From: SVQP01 sp045660125
Lineage (GTDB): Bacteria > Bacillota > Clostridia > Oscillospirales > CAG-272
Assembly: GCA_045660125.1 (NCBI GenBank)
Contig: JAZRDG010000103.1
Location: forward strand, 1-29,781
Reading direction: 5' to 3'
Length of the DNA stretch: 29,781 nucleotides
The translations under genes and the position numbers were made by a program. Position 1 is the first letter of the stretch. The number at the start of each line of letters is the position of its first letter. Below are positions 15,189-23,134 of this stretch, piece after piece. The notes under the pieces were generated by a model. The model was not told the origin of the DNA. It saw nothing but the letters and a program-made list of their open reading frames with translations, and did not search any database.

Positions 15189-17315
15189 ATGCAATTCATA
15201 TATTGGAGCATTTCCGTCATCACCCTGATATTGACCGCTGCAGTCTTTTCGTTGACACTCAGAGAGGTGCGACGCACCGGAAAACGCGTTCGTTTTTCCA
15301 TGGTGCTTTGCGCAAGCATTGTTTTAATGACCGTGGATATTCTGTGGGTGCTTTGTGAAGATAACGTTCTCATTCTTCCCTTGGCATTTGATTATGCTTT
15401 TGCAGTACTGTACTATATTTTTACGGGCATAGCCGCGTTTTTCTGCTATCTGTATTCGGACCGATTACTGCGCGAGCCCGGCCCCAAAAAGCGTGAGACG
15501 GTACTGTCCGTACTGAGCGTTACGCCTGCCGTCCTCAACGCCATCATTGCTGTAATCTCCATCCCAACGGGCTGGGTGTTCACCATTGACCACGCAACGG
15601 GTATACACGTGCGCGGCCCGCTGTTTGCAGTGCACCTGATCGTTGCGCTCTTGTATCTGGGGCTGATTGCAGCGCGCGCACTTGCCAAAACCATTATGCA
15701 AAAGAACTCTATCGAGAGAAACCGATACCTTTCTATTGCAATGTACTCTTGCTTGATCATAGCCTTGTCCCCCCTCCAGATTTCTACGCCGAACGTTCCC
15801 TTTTTGAATATCTCCATGACGCTTGCCGCCATCCACGCATTCTTCTTTATCAACACCTACGAACGCGGACAGATCTCCATCTATGCACAGTTGCAAGGCT
15901 TTGGACAGCTATTCCTGAGCTCTTACTGTGTAAATTTACGAGAAGCCTCTTTGGAACGCATCAGCATTTCAGGCAATATCCGTCACTCCGCTGCCTACCG
16001 TGAATTAAAGGAATCCAACAAGCGACCCTACAGCAAGGCAATGTACGACTATATCAAAAAGTACGTGCATCCCGATGACCGAGAGGAAATGCGCGAGGCA
16101 AGCGACATTGATTATTTGCGCGAAAATCTAAACGCCGACCAGCCCTTTTACCACGTTACCTACCGCCAGGTTTTCGGTGATACCGTCAAGTGGAACCGTA
16201 TGTACGTGATCATGACCAACCGTAACGACAAAAACGACGAGGTTACGGAAGCTATTATCTGCTTTATGGACGTGAACCAGGAGCAAATGTTGCTTGCACG
16301 TTCGGACTACTTCCGCAATCTGTTCACCAAAGCCGCCACCGGTGCATATCAGCGCATCATGCAAGTCAACGTCACCCGCGATACGGTATATCAGCTGCAT
16401 TTTGAAAACGGAAACATTATCAAGAAGCCCACCGGGTCCAACATCGAATCACATCTGCAAAACTTTTCCAAAAACATCGCTCCCGAATTTCGCGAAGAGG
16501 TAATCGATACTTGCCGCCGCGCAATTAACAGTACCGACTTGAATGAAGAGATCTCATACGGCTATAAGGGACTGATCGATGGGACGGACCAGTACGGCTG
16601 GTTCATAACCACCATTCGCGCCATGGAATATGAAGGCGACCGATTGCTGATGCTGTTTATCACGGATAATACCGAAAAGATCCAGCATATTGAAATGCTG
16701 GAGGAAAAGCAACGAAACGACAGCATGAACGCGTTTATCGTGCGCGTACTCTCCTCTGCCGTTGAGTACCGTAGCAACGAGACGGGTGACCACATACACC
16801 GCGTTATGAAGCTGACGCGTGATATTCTCAACGTGCTGATGGAGAAATTCCCCGAATACGGCATTGATGCGCGAGAGGCAGACAGCATTGCCAACGCGGC
16901 AGCATTACACGATATCGGCAAGATCGCAATTCCCGACCACATCCTGCTCAAGCCCGGCAAGCTGACCGACGAGGAATTTGAAAAAATGAAAAAGCACACC
17001 GTTTACGGTTGTCAAATGCTTGGCAAGTATGATAGCAACGACATGTTTTACCGCTACTGCTATGATATCTGCCGCAGCCACCACGAGCGTTACGACGGAC
17101 GCGGCTATCCCGACGAATTGGCTGGCGAACAGATTCCTATTTGGGCACAGATCGTTTCGATCGTTGACGTTTACGACGCGCTGACAAGTGACCGCTCTTA
17201 CAAGAAGGCATATTCCCACGAACAGGCGGTTGCTATGATCAACGCGGGAGAATGCGGTACGTTTTCTCCCAAGATACTGGAGTGCTTTCACGATTCCATT
17301 GCAAAACGTTCATAA
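15189..17315 (+). CDS. Seven-TM sensor HD-GYP phosphodiesterase
   Basis: 708-aa membrane protein predicted to hydrolyse cyclic di-GMP. Residues 1 to about 225 contain seven hydrophobic helices (from YWSISVITLILTAAVF to SMTLAAIHAFFF), a 7TM sensor layout like that of 7TM histidine kinases. Two PAS-like segments follow, roughly 275-360 (with HPDDREEM) and 375-500. A linker around residues 500-515 (near VIRVLSSAVEYR further on) leads into the HD-GYP domain (about 515-705) with HDIGK (574-578), the HHERYDGRGYP signature (631-641) and IVDVYDALTSDRSYK. All metal and GYP residues expected for an active enzyme are present. GAGGAG (15175-15180) lies 8 bases upstream of the ATG. It is a single-gene unit with its own terminator. 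The signal it senses is unknown. Confidence 0.9.
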   Translation: MQFIYWSISVITLILTAAVFSLTLREVRRTGKRVRFSMVLCASIVLMTVDILWVLCEDNVLILPLAFDYAFAVLYYIFTGIAAFFCYLYSDRLLREPGPKKRETVLSVLSVTPAVLNAIIAVISIPTGWVFTIDHATGIHVRGPLFAVHLIVALLYLGLIAARALAKTIMQKNSIERNRYLSIAMYSCLIIALSPLQISTPNVPFLNISMTLAAIHAFFFINTYERGQISIYAQLQGFGQLFLSSYCVNLREASLERISISGNIRHSAAYRELKESNKRPYSKAMYDYIKKYVHPDDREEMREASDIDYLRENLNADQPFYHVTYRQVFGDTVKWNRMYVIMTNRNDKNDEVTEAIICFMDVNQEQMLLARSDYFRNLFTKAATGAYQRIMQVNVTRDTVYQLHFENGNIIKKPTGSNIESHLQNFSKNIAPEFREEVIDTCRRAINSTDLNEEISYGYKGLIDGTDQYGWFITTIRAMEYEGDRLLMLFITDNTEKIQHIEMLEEKQRNDSMNAFIVRVLSSAVEYRSNETGDHIHRVMKLTRDILNVLMEKFPEYGIDAREADSIANAAALHDIGKIAIPDHILLKPGKLTDEEFEKMKKHTVYGCQMLGKYDSNDMFYRYCYDICRSHHERYDGRGYPDELAGEQIPIWAQIVSIVDVYDALTSDRSYKKAYSHEQAVAMINAGECGTFSPKILECFHDSIAKRS

Positions 17316-17319
17316 TCCC

Positions 17320-17348
17320 AAGAGGCTGCTGCAAGCAGCCTCTTTTTT
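17320..17348 (+). terminator. Rho-independent terminator after HD-GYP gene
   Basis: Stem AAGAGGCTGCT (17320-17330) with AGCAGCCTCTT (17334-17344), GCA loop, run of T. Confidence 0.92.
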
Positions 17349-17358
17349 ACCGCATCTC

Positions 17359-17387
17359 TTTACATTCGGCATAATCTGTGTTATAAT
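17359..17387 (+). promoter_or_regulatory. Promoter of 5'-nucleotidase lipoprotein gene
   Basis: TTTACA (17359-17364), 17-base spacer, TATAAT (17382-17387), 28 bases before the ATG at 17416. Confidence 0.75.
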
Positions 17388-17415
17388 ATCTTTATCAACA
17401 CTTCCCGGAGGAGCT

Positions 17416-19020
17416 ATGAAACACTTGATTCCCCTTTTGGCGGTCTTGTTGGTGCTCTGCCTGTGCGCGTGCGACGTGCCCGGTGACGAGATTACGGACA
17501 CCATCATGACCGACCTTGACGATACGTCTACGTCAACCGACACCGCAGAGCCCGATACAACCGCGCCCGAAACCGACACGGATGCCGAGTCCAAGACAGA
17601 AACCGAAACCGAGTCGGAGACCGAAACCGAACCCGGCTGCACGCACGCCGACGCGGACGATAACGGCGTTTGCGACGTTTGCACGATTTCGGTGCTGGTC
17701 AGCGTTGACCTTTTCTCGATCAACGACCTGCACGGCAAATTCAACGATACAGACGATCAGCCCGGCGTGGACGAGCTGACTACGTTCCTTAAAAATGCGG
17801 TAAAGACCAATCCCAATACCGTCCTGCTCTCCACGGGAGACATGTGGCAGGGCAGCTCGGAATCCAACCTGACCAAGGGACTTTTGATCACCGATTGGAT
17901 GAACGAACTTGATTTTGCAGGCATGACGCTTGGCAACCACGAATTTGACTGGGGTATTGATCCCGTTGTGCAAAACGAGGCGTTTGCCGAGTTCCCGCTG
18001 CTCGCTATCAACATCTACGAGCGCGACTCCAAGACCCTGGCAGACTTTTGCACCCCCTCGGTGCTGATCGACAAGGGCGAGGTGCAGATCGGCATCATCG
18101 GTGCGATAGGCAACTGCTATTCCTCCATTTCCGCCGACAAGGTCGAGGACGTTTATTTCGTGCTGGACGATGCGCTGACCAAGCTTGTCAAGGCAGAGGC
18201 TGAATCCTTGCGCGCACAGGGCGCAGATATGATCGTATACGCCATGCACGATGGCGGTGGGGAATATGACTATTCCCTTTCCGACGGCTACGTAGACATT
18301 GTTTTTGAGGGTCACAGCCATCAAAACTACGTCAAGAAGGACGCGCAGGGCGTCTATCACCTGCAGGGCGGCGGCGATAACGACGGCATTACGCACGCAA
18401 CCGCCAAGGTCAACAGCGTGACGGGCACCGTGGTCGTGGTCACGGCTGAATACGTTCCCTCTTCCAGATACCAGAGCTTTGCGGACGATCCGATCGTTGA
18501 TCAACTCAATCAAAAATATGCCGATCAGTTGGCTGCGGGCAACGAACTGCTTGGCTACAATGCAAAAACGCGTTACTCGGAGCAGATTTTGCAAAAGGTT
18601 GCGGATCTCTACCTCTCTTTTGGTGCTGAGCGCTGGGGGCAGGAATACGACCTTGTGCTTGGCGGCGGCTTCCTCTCCGCGCGCTCGCCTTACGATCTTG
18701 ATAAGGGCGACGTGTATTACTCGGAGCTGCAAATGCTGCTGCCCTTTGATAACCAGATCGTGCTTTGCAGCATCAAGGGCTCGGATCTCTTGAACCGATT
18801 TATCAATACCAGCAACAACAGATACTACATCTCGCTGAGCGACTACGGCACGGATATCAAAAACTCCATCGACCGTAACGCCACCTATTATATCATCACC
18901 GACACCTATTGCTCCTCTTACGCCGCCAACCGCTTGACCGTGATCGACACCTACGATCAGACCACCTTTGCACGCGACCTGATTGCAGAATACATCAAGG
19001 ACGGCAATTGGAGCAAATAA
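17416..19020 (+). CDS. Surface lipoprotein 5'-nucleotidase / UshA-family metallophosphatase
   Basis: 534 aa from ATG 17416 (GGAGGAG upstream); the open frame extends further 5' but only this start gives the lipoprotein signal, lipobox LCAC with Cys19. Residues 20-75 are an acidic Thr/Asp/Glu linker, then CTHADADDNGVCDVC (75-89), a Cys/Asp-rich motif often seen in clostridial surface proteins. The metallophosphatase domain (about 95-330) has NDLHG (D104, H106), GDMW (D142), GNHEFD (N174, H175), H278 and GHSH (H300, H302), the full set of metal ligands. A 5'-nucleotidase C-terminal domain follows (about 365-530; LVLGGGFLSARSPYD). It likely releases nucleosides and phosphate from extracellular nucleotides. 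It is a single-gene unit with its own promoter and terminator. Confidence 0.92.
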   Translation: MKHLIPLLAVLLVLCLCACDVPGDEITDTIMTDLDDTSTSTDTAEPDTTAPETDTDAESKTETETESETETEPGCTHADADDNGVCDVCTISVLVSVDLFSINDLHGKFNDTDDQPGVDELTTFLKNAVKTNPNTVLLSTGDMWQGSSESNLTKGLLITDWMNELDFAGMTLGNHEFDWGIDPVVQNEAFAEFPLLAINIYERDSKTLADFCTPSVLIDKGEVQIGIIGAIGNCYSSISADKVEDVYFVLDDALTKLVKAEAESLRAQGADMIVYAMHDGGGEYDYSLSDGYVDIVFEGHSHQNYVKKDAQGVYHLQGGGDNDGITHATAKVNSVTGTVVVVTAEYVPSSRYQSFADDPIVDQLNQKYADQLAAGNELLGYNAKTRYSEQILQKVADLYLSFGAERWGQEYDLVLGGGFLSARSPYDLDKGDVYYSELQMLLPFDNQIVLCSIKGSDLLNRFINTSNNRYYISLSDYGTDIKNSIDRNATYYIITDTYCSSYAANRLTVIDTYDQTTFARDLIAEYIKDGNWSK

Positions 19021-19022
19021 AA

Positions 19023-19055
19023 AAAGACCGATTCCCCAGGTGGGAATCGGTCTTT
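19023..19055 (+). terminator. Rho-independent terminator after 5'-nucleotidase gene
   Basis: 14-bp stem AAAGACCGATTCCC (19023-19036) with GGGAATCGGTCTTT (19042-19055), 5-base loop, T-rich tail. Confidence 0.92.
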
Positions 19056-19142
19056 CTCTTCACCTTTTTGACAAATTACGGGACGGAAAATTGTGCGTTG
19101 TTACAAGATTACATTTTCCTGCAATTTCTTTTGCAAAAAGGT

Positions 19143-19171
19143 TTGCATTATGGGCGGTTTTATAGTATAAT
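19143..19171 (+). promoter_or_regulatory. Promoter of dGTPase-like/DHH/surE operon
   Basis: TTGCAT (19143-19148), 17-base spacer, TATAAT (19166-19171), 48 bases before the ATG at 19220. Confidence 0.7.
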
Positions 19172-19219
19172 AAGATGTTAAGCGTCATTTCTCAATTATA
19201 TATATTTACGAGGTAACAC

Positions 19220-20440
19220 ATGCCGAAATACGAGGTGCTCTCCCCCGTCATCACCGCCAATATCGTGCAGGACAGGCTTGAAGGCAGGTCCATGCAGGCA
19301 GGATACGAGAACAGCAGCGTGGTTCGCAGAAAAAGCATTGCTACGGATAACGCAAGCGTTTGGCGCCCTCCCTTTGTGCACGACATTGACAAAATTTTGC
19401 ATTGCCCCTTTTATAACCGATATACCGACAAAACACAGGTGTTCTCGCTGATCAAGAACGATGACATCACCCGTCGCAGCCTGCACGTGCAGCTGGTTTC
19501 GCGTATTGCACGCACCATAGGCGCGGCTCTCGGGCTCAATCTTGACCTGATCGAAGCCATCGCGCTGGGTCACGATATCGGTCACCCGCCCTTTGCCCAT
19601 TCGGGCGAGGCGTATCTTTGCGAGCTTTATCACAAAAATACAGGTCGCTTTTTCTTCCATAACGTGCATTCGGTGCGCGTGCTGGACGTTATATTCCCCT
19701 ACAACATCAGCCTGCAGACGCTGCACGGCATTGCCACGCACAACGGTGAGGTGGAAATGATGCAGTACGAGCCGCAGCCCGTTGGCAGCTTTGCGGAATT
19801 TGACCGCATGATCGAGCGCTGCTACACCGAGCCCGGCTACGCCAACACCATTGTGCCCGGCTCTCTGGAGGCGATCGTGGTGCGCATCTCGGATATCATT
19901 GCTTATCTTGGCAAGGACAGACAGGATGCCGACCGCGCGGGCGTTGCAGAGCAGTCCATGTTCTTTAATGAGGATATCGGCTCGATCAATGCCGAGATCA
20001 TCAATAATTTGGTGGTCAACATCATTGAAAACAGCTACGGCAAGCCCTATATCGGTCTTGATCAGCGTCATTTTAAGGCGCTTGTGGACTCCAAGGCTGC
20101 CAACTATCGCATGATCTACAACTATGCCGCTCCCAAGGCAAACCTGGAAAACACGGCAAAGCCCATGATGGCAGAGATCTACGGACAATGCTTGGACGAT
20201 CTGCGTGCGGGCAACAAGTACTCGCCCATTTTTACGCACCACATGGAGTATCTGGGCAAGATCTATTACAAGCGCAGCACCCCTTACGAGCACGAGGAAT
20301 ACAATCAGATCGTAGTGGACTACATTGCCAGCATGACCGAGACCTACTTTGTGGAGCTGCACCGCTACCTGTTCCCCGAAAGCAAGCTGCGCGTGGAATA
20401 CACTGGCTATTTTGATTTTACAAACCAAGGAGTTTTATAA
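19220..20440 (+). CDS. dGTPase-like HD-domain phosphohydrolase
   Basis: 406-aa soluble protein of the deoxyguanosinetriphosphate triphosphohydrolase family, which cleaves dNTPs to nucleoside and triphosphate. The family pattern is clear: DIDKILHCPFYNRYTDKTQVF (55-75, matching the usual RDRI-H-AFRRL-KTQVF block), RRSLHVQLVSRIARTIG (H89 as first metal ligand), LGHDIGHPPFAHSGE (H118, D119 and H122) and LHGIATHNGE. Whether dGTP is the real substrate is not settled; many Bacillota homologues have other or unknown preferences. GAGG (19210-19213) precedes the ATG by 6 bases. It heads an operon with two DHH phosphoesterases and SurE; the next gene starts 2 bases after its stop. Confidence 0.88.
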   Translation: MPKYEVLSPVITANIVQDRLEGRSMQAGYENSSVVRRKSIATDNASVWRPPFVHDIDKILHCPFYNRYTDKTQVFSLIKNDDITRRSLHVQLVSRIARTIGAALGLNLDLIEAIALGHDIGHPPFAHSGEAYLCELYHKNTGRFFFHNVHSVRVLDVIFPYNISLQTLHGIATHNGEVEMMQYEPQPVGSFAEFDRMIERCYTEPGYANTIVPGSLEAIVVRISDIIAYLGKDRQDADRAGVAEQSMFFNEDIGSINAEIINNLVVNIIENSYGKPYIGLDQRHFKALVDSKAANYRMIYNYAAPKANLENTAKPMMAEIYGQCLDDLRAGNKYSPIFTHHMEYLGKIYYKRSTPYEHEEYNQIVVDYIASMTETYFVELHRYLFPESKLRVEYTGYFDFTNQGVL

Positions 20441-20442
20441 AT

Positions 20443-21387
20443 ATGTTTGAAAAGATTTTGGAGCAGATTCGCTGCCATGATACCATTATCATTCACCGTC
20501 ACACCAATCCCGACGGTGACGCTATGGGCAGCCAGATCGGGCTTAAGCACATTCTCAAGGAGAATTTCCCCGAAAAGCGCGTGCTGGTGGTGGGTGACTC
20601 CGCCAAGCGATACGGCTTTATGGAGGACAGCGTGATGGACGAGGTTGCGGACGAGGACTACAAGGACGCGCTTGCCATTGTGCTTGACACCTCGGCAAAG
20701 GCGTTGATCAGCGATGCGCGCTACACCACCGCGCACGTCTCTGCACGCATTGACCACCACCTGTTCTGCGAGACCATTGCGGACATTGAGGTGACCGACA
20801 ACTCTTACGAAAGCTGCTGCGGCTTGATTACCGAATTTGCAATTGAGAGCGGTCTTACCCTCTCCCCTCTTGCAGCCAAGTCGCTTTACACCGGTATGGT
20901 GACCGACTCGGGTCGTTTCCGCTATGACTCTACCAGCGCAAACACCTTCCGTCTGGCGTCCTTTTTGAAATCCCACCCCTTTGACACCAACGATATTTAC
21001 AGAAACCTGTACGCCGACGATTTCTCCTTTATTCGTCTGCGCGCCTCCTTCGTGCTCAAAATTCAGTTTACCGAGCACAAGGTTGGCTACATCTACACCA
21101 CCAAGGAGGAGCTTGCCGCAACCGGAGCGGACACCTTTACGGTCTCTCGCGGCATGGTCAACACCATGGGCGAGATCCGCGGCGTGGATATTTGGGTCAA
21201 CTTTACCGAAACCGACGACGGCGTGCTTTGCGAGCTGCGCTCCAGCAAGTACAATATCAACGCGATAGCGGTCAAGTACGGCGGTGGCGGACACATCAAG
21301 GCGAGCGGTGCGACCGTAAAGGATCGCGACATGGCAATGCAAATGCTTGCCGATCTTGACGCTATTGCCCAAGGAGGACAGGAATAA
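20443..21387 (+). CDS. DHH-family phosphoesterase, NrnA-like (first of tandem pair)
   Basis: 314-aa soluble protein with the DHH/DHHA1 layout of NrnA-type enzymes, which degrade very short RNAs, pGpG or pAp. Seen: HRHTNPDGDAMGS (18-30; D24 and D26), LDTSAKALISD (81-91), IDHH (103-106), a MVTDSGRFRYDS segment, and the C-terminal GGGGHIKASGAT of DHHA1. All the canonical metal ligands are present. AAGGAG (20427-20432) lies 10 bases before the ATG. The next gene overlaps its stop by one base. Being paired with a paralogue and with SurE suggests a set handling short oligonucleotides or mononucleotides; the exact substrate is inference. Confidence 0.92.
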   Translation: MFEKILEQIRCHDTIIIHRHTNPDGDAMGSQIGLKHILKENFPEKRVLVVGDSAKRYGFMEDSVMDEVADEDYKDALAIVLDTSAKALISDARYTTAHVSARIDHHLFCETIADIEVTDNSYESCCGLITEFAIESGLTLSPLAAKSLYTGMVTDSGRFRYDSTSANTFRLASFLKSHPFDTNDIYRNLYADDFSFIRLRASFVLKIQFTEHKVGYIYTTKEELAATGADTFTVSRGMVNTMGEIRGVDIWVNFTETDDGVLCELRSSKYNINAIAVKYGGGGHIKASGATVKDRDMAMQMLADLDAIAQGGQE

Positions 21388-22358
21388 TGGAAATTTTACA
21401 GCAGATTTTTGATAAAATCCAGGAATACGACCGCATCATGCTGTTCCGTCACGTACGCAACGACGGTGACTGCGTGGGCGCTACCAAGGGTCTTAAGGCG
21501 ATCCTTTCGCTGACCTGGCCCGAAAAGCAGATCTATCTGATCGATGAAGAGCACGCAGATTACCTCGAATTTCTCGGCCCCGAGGATGCTCCCGTGGCGG
21601 ACGAGCTGTACGAGGGCGCACTTGGCATCGTGCTGGATACCGGCACCGACGCGCGCATTTCCAACAAGAAATACACGCTTTGCCGCGAGCTGATCAAGAT
21701 CGACCACCACATCAACGTATGCCCCTACGGCGACCTTGCATGGGTGGAGGAGCACGCATCCTCTTGCTGCGAAATGGTGGCAAAGTTCTATTTCGCCTTT
21801 AAGGATCAGCTCAAGATCGACCGCGAGGCAGCCACCTACCTGTACACCGGTATGGTCACCGACTCGGGTCGCTTCCGCTTCAACAGCGTTTCGGGCGACA
21901 CCATGCGCATGGCCGGTATGCTGCTGGATCTGGGCGTGGACACCGACGTGCTGTTTGCAAACCTGTATATGCAGGACGTGGAAAGCTTTAAGTTCAAGTC
22001 TTACGTTTACAAGAACATGAAAATGACCCCCGCGGGCGTGGCGTATCTGTACGTCAGCCGCGCAACCATGGAGAAATACGGACTTTCGCACGAGCAGGCA
22101 GCTGCTGCCGTGTCCTTGATGGATTCGATCAAGGGATCCTTGATCTGGCTGATCTTTATCGAGCACGAGACCGAGATTCGCGTGCGTCTGCGCTCCCGCT
22201 TTGCAACCGTTAATCAGATCGCCGAGCGTTACAACGGCGGCGGACACGCCTGCGCAAGCGGCGCAACCGTGTACTCCAGACGCGAGGCAAACAAGCTTGT
22301 TAAGGAAGCGGATGCAGCCTTGGCAAAATACAAGGCGGAAAACGAGGGCTGGTTATGA
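21387..22358 (+). CDS. DHH-family phosphoesterase, NrnA-like (second of tandem pair)
   Basis: 323 aa, a clear paralogue of the gene just upstream: same domain order with RHVRNDGDCVGATKG (21-35), LDTGTDARIS (83-92), IDHH (105-108), TGMVTDSGRFRFNS and NGGGHACASGAT. The first motif differs from the usual HxNPDGDAxGS: the proline is replaced by asparagine and the serine after the glycine by alanine, while both aspartates are kept, so activity is still plausible, perhaps on another substrate. Its ATG overlaps the preceding TAA (TAATG), and AAGGAGG (21371-21377) serves as ribosome site. SurE starts within its last codon. The pair looks like an old tandem duplication that has diverged. Confidence 0.92.
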   Translation: MEILQQIFDKIQEYDRIMLFRHVRNDGDCVGATKGLKAILSLTWPEKQIYLIDEEHADYLEFLGPEDAPVADELYEGALGIVLDTGTDARISNKKYTLCRELIKIDHHINVCPYGDLAWVEEHASSCCEMVAKFYFAFKDQLKIDREAATYLYTGMVTDSGRFRFNSVSGDTMRMAGMLLDLGVDTDVLFANLYMQDVESFKFKSYVYKNMKMTPAGVAYLYVSRATMEKYGLSHEQAAAAVSLMDSIKGSLIWLIFIEHETEIRVRLRSRFATVNQIAERYNGGGHACASGATVYSRREANKLVKEADAALAKYKAENEGWL

Positions 22359-23080
22359 GAATTTTGATTACCAACGACGACGGCATTCGTGCCGATGGGC
22401 TTTTGGGGCTTGTCAAGTGGGCTTGCAAGTACGGTGAGGTCACGGTAGTTGCCCCCTTGCACGAGCAGAGCGGCAAGAGCCAAGGCATTGATATTTTTCA
22501 TCCCATTGCGGTGTGCAAGCATGAGCTGCTGCCCGAGGTTGAAGCCTACGCCGTAGACTCCACCCCTGCCGATTGCGTGCGCTTTGGCATCATCGGTCTT
22601 GGCAAGACTTACGATCTGGTCATTTCGGGCATCAACCGCGGCTATAACATCGGACAGGATATCGTGTATTCCGGCACGGTGGGTGCGGTTTATGAGGCTG
22701 CTGCGCAGGGCGTGAACGGCTTGGCACTCTCCACCTCCCCTGCTACCCTGCAGGGCGCGCTGGAGCAGCTGGATTACGTGTACAAGTTTATTGAGCGCAA
22801 CAATCTGTACGCCCAGTGCGACGTTTATAACGTCAATATCCCCGAAAATCCGCAAGGCATTCGTATTACGCACCAAGGCAAGGCAAAATATTCGGACGAA
22901 TGGGTGGATATGGGCAACGGCACCTACACGCAGGTTGGTCAGTTTATCTTTGAAAACACCAAAAACCTTGACCTGGATACCGACTGCGTCATGAACGGCT
23001 ACGTTTCGATCACGCCCATGCAGACCGACCGTACCAATCTCCCCGTATACAAAAAGCTGGCAGGATATCTCAATCAATAA
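22355..23080 (+). CDS. surE: 5'/3'-nucleotidase SurE
   Basis: 241 aa; SurE is a cytoplasmic metal-dependent phosphatase acting on 5' and 3' nucleoside monophosphates and, in some species, short polyphosphate. The N-terminus MRILITNDDG carries the metal-binding NDD (7-9), followed by VAPLHEQSGKSQG, the STPADCVRFG segment, SGINRGYNIGQDIVYSGTVGAVYEAA and a normal C-terminus; length is typical. The start overlaps the end of the second DHH gene by 4 bases (ATGA), the sign of coupled translation. It is the last gene of the operon, ahead of a terminator shared with the converging minus-strand operon. Confidence 0.95.
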   Translation: MRILITNDDGIRADGLLGLVKWACKYGEVTVVAPLHEQSGKSQGIDIFHPIAVCKHELLPEVEAYAVDSTPADCVRFGIIGLGKTYDLVISGINRGYNIGQDIVYSGTVGAVYEAAAQGVNGLALSTSPATLQGALEQLDYVYKFIERNNLYAQCDVYNVNIPENPQGIRITHQGKAKYSDEWVDMGNGTYTQVGQFIFENTKNLDLDTDCVMNGYVSITPMQTDRTNLPVYKKLAGYLNQ

Positions 23081-23085
23081 AAAAC

Positions 23086-23115
23086 AAAGGCGTTGCACCG
23101 AGGTGCAACCCCTTT
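23086..23115. terminator. Bidirectional terminator between surE and the converging lipoprotein operon
   Basis: Stem GTTGCAC (23092-23098) with GTGCAAC (23103-23109), extended by AAAGG/CCTTT past one mismatch. T-rich tails lie on both sides (TTTATTAT on plus; TTTGTTTTTT on minus), so it can stop both units. Confidence 0.85.
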
Positions 23116-23134
23116 ATTATGTTTTGCTTAGCAA

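Noticed and set aside
17299..17415. Upstream extension of the 5'-nucleotidase frame
   Set aside because: It would start inside the previous gene and run through its terminator and the promoter at 17359-17387; the ATG at 17416 gives a clean lipoprotein signal.
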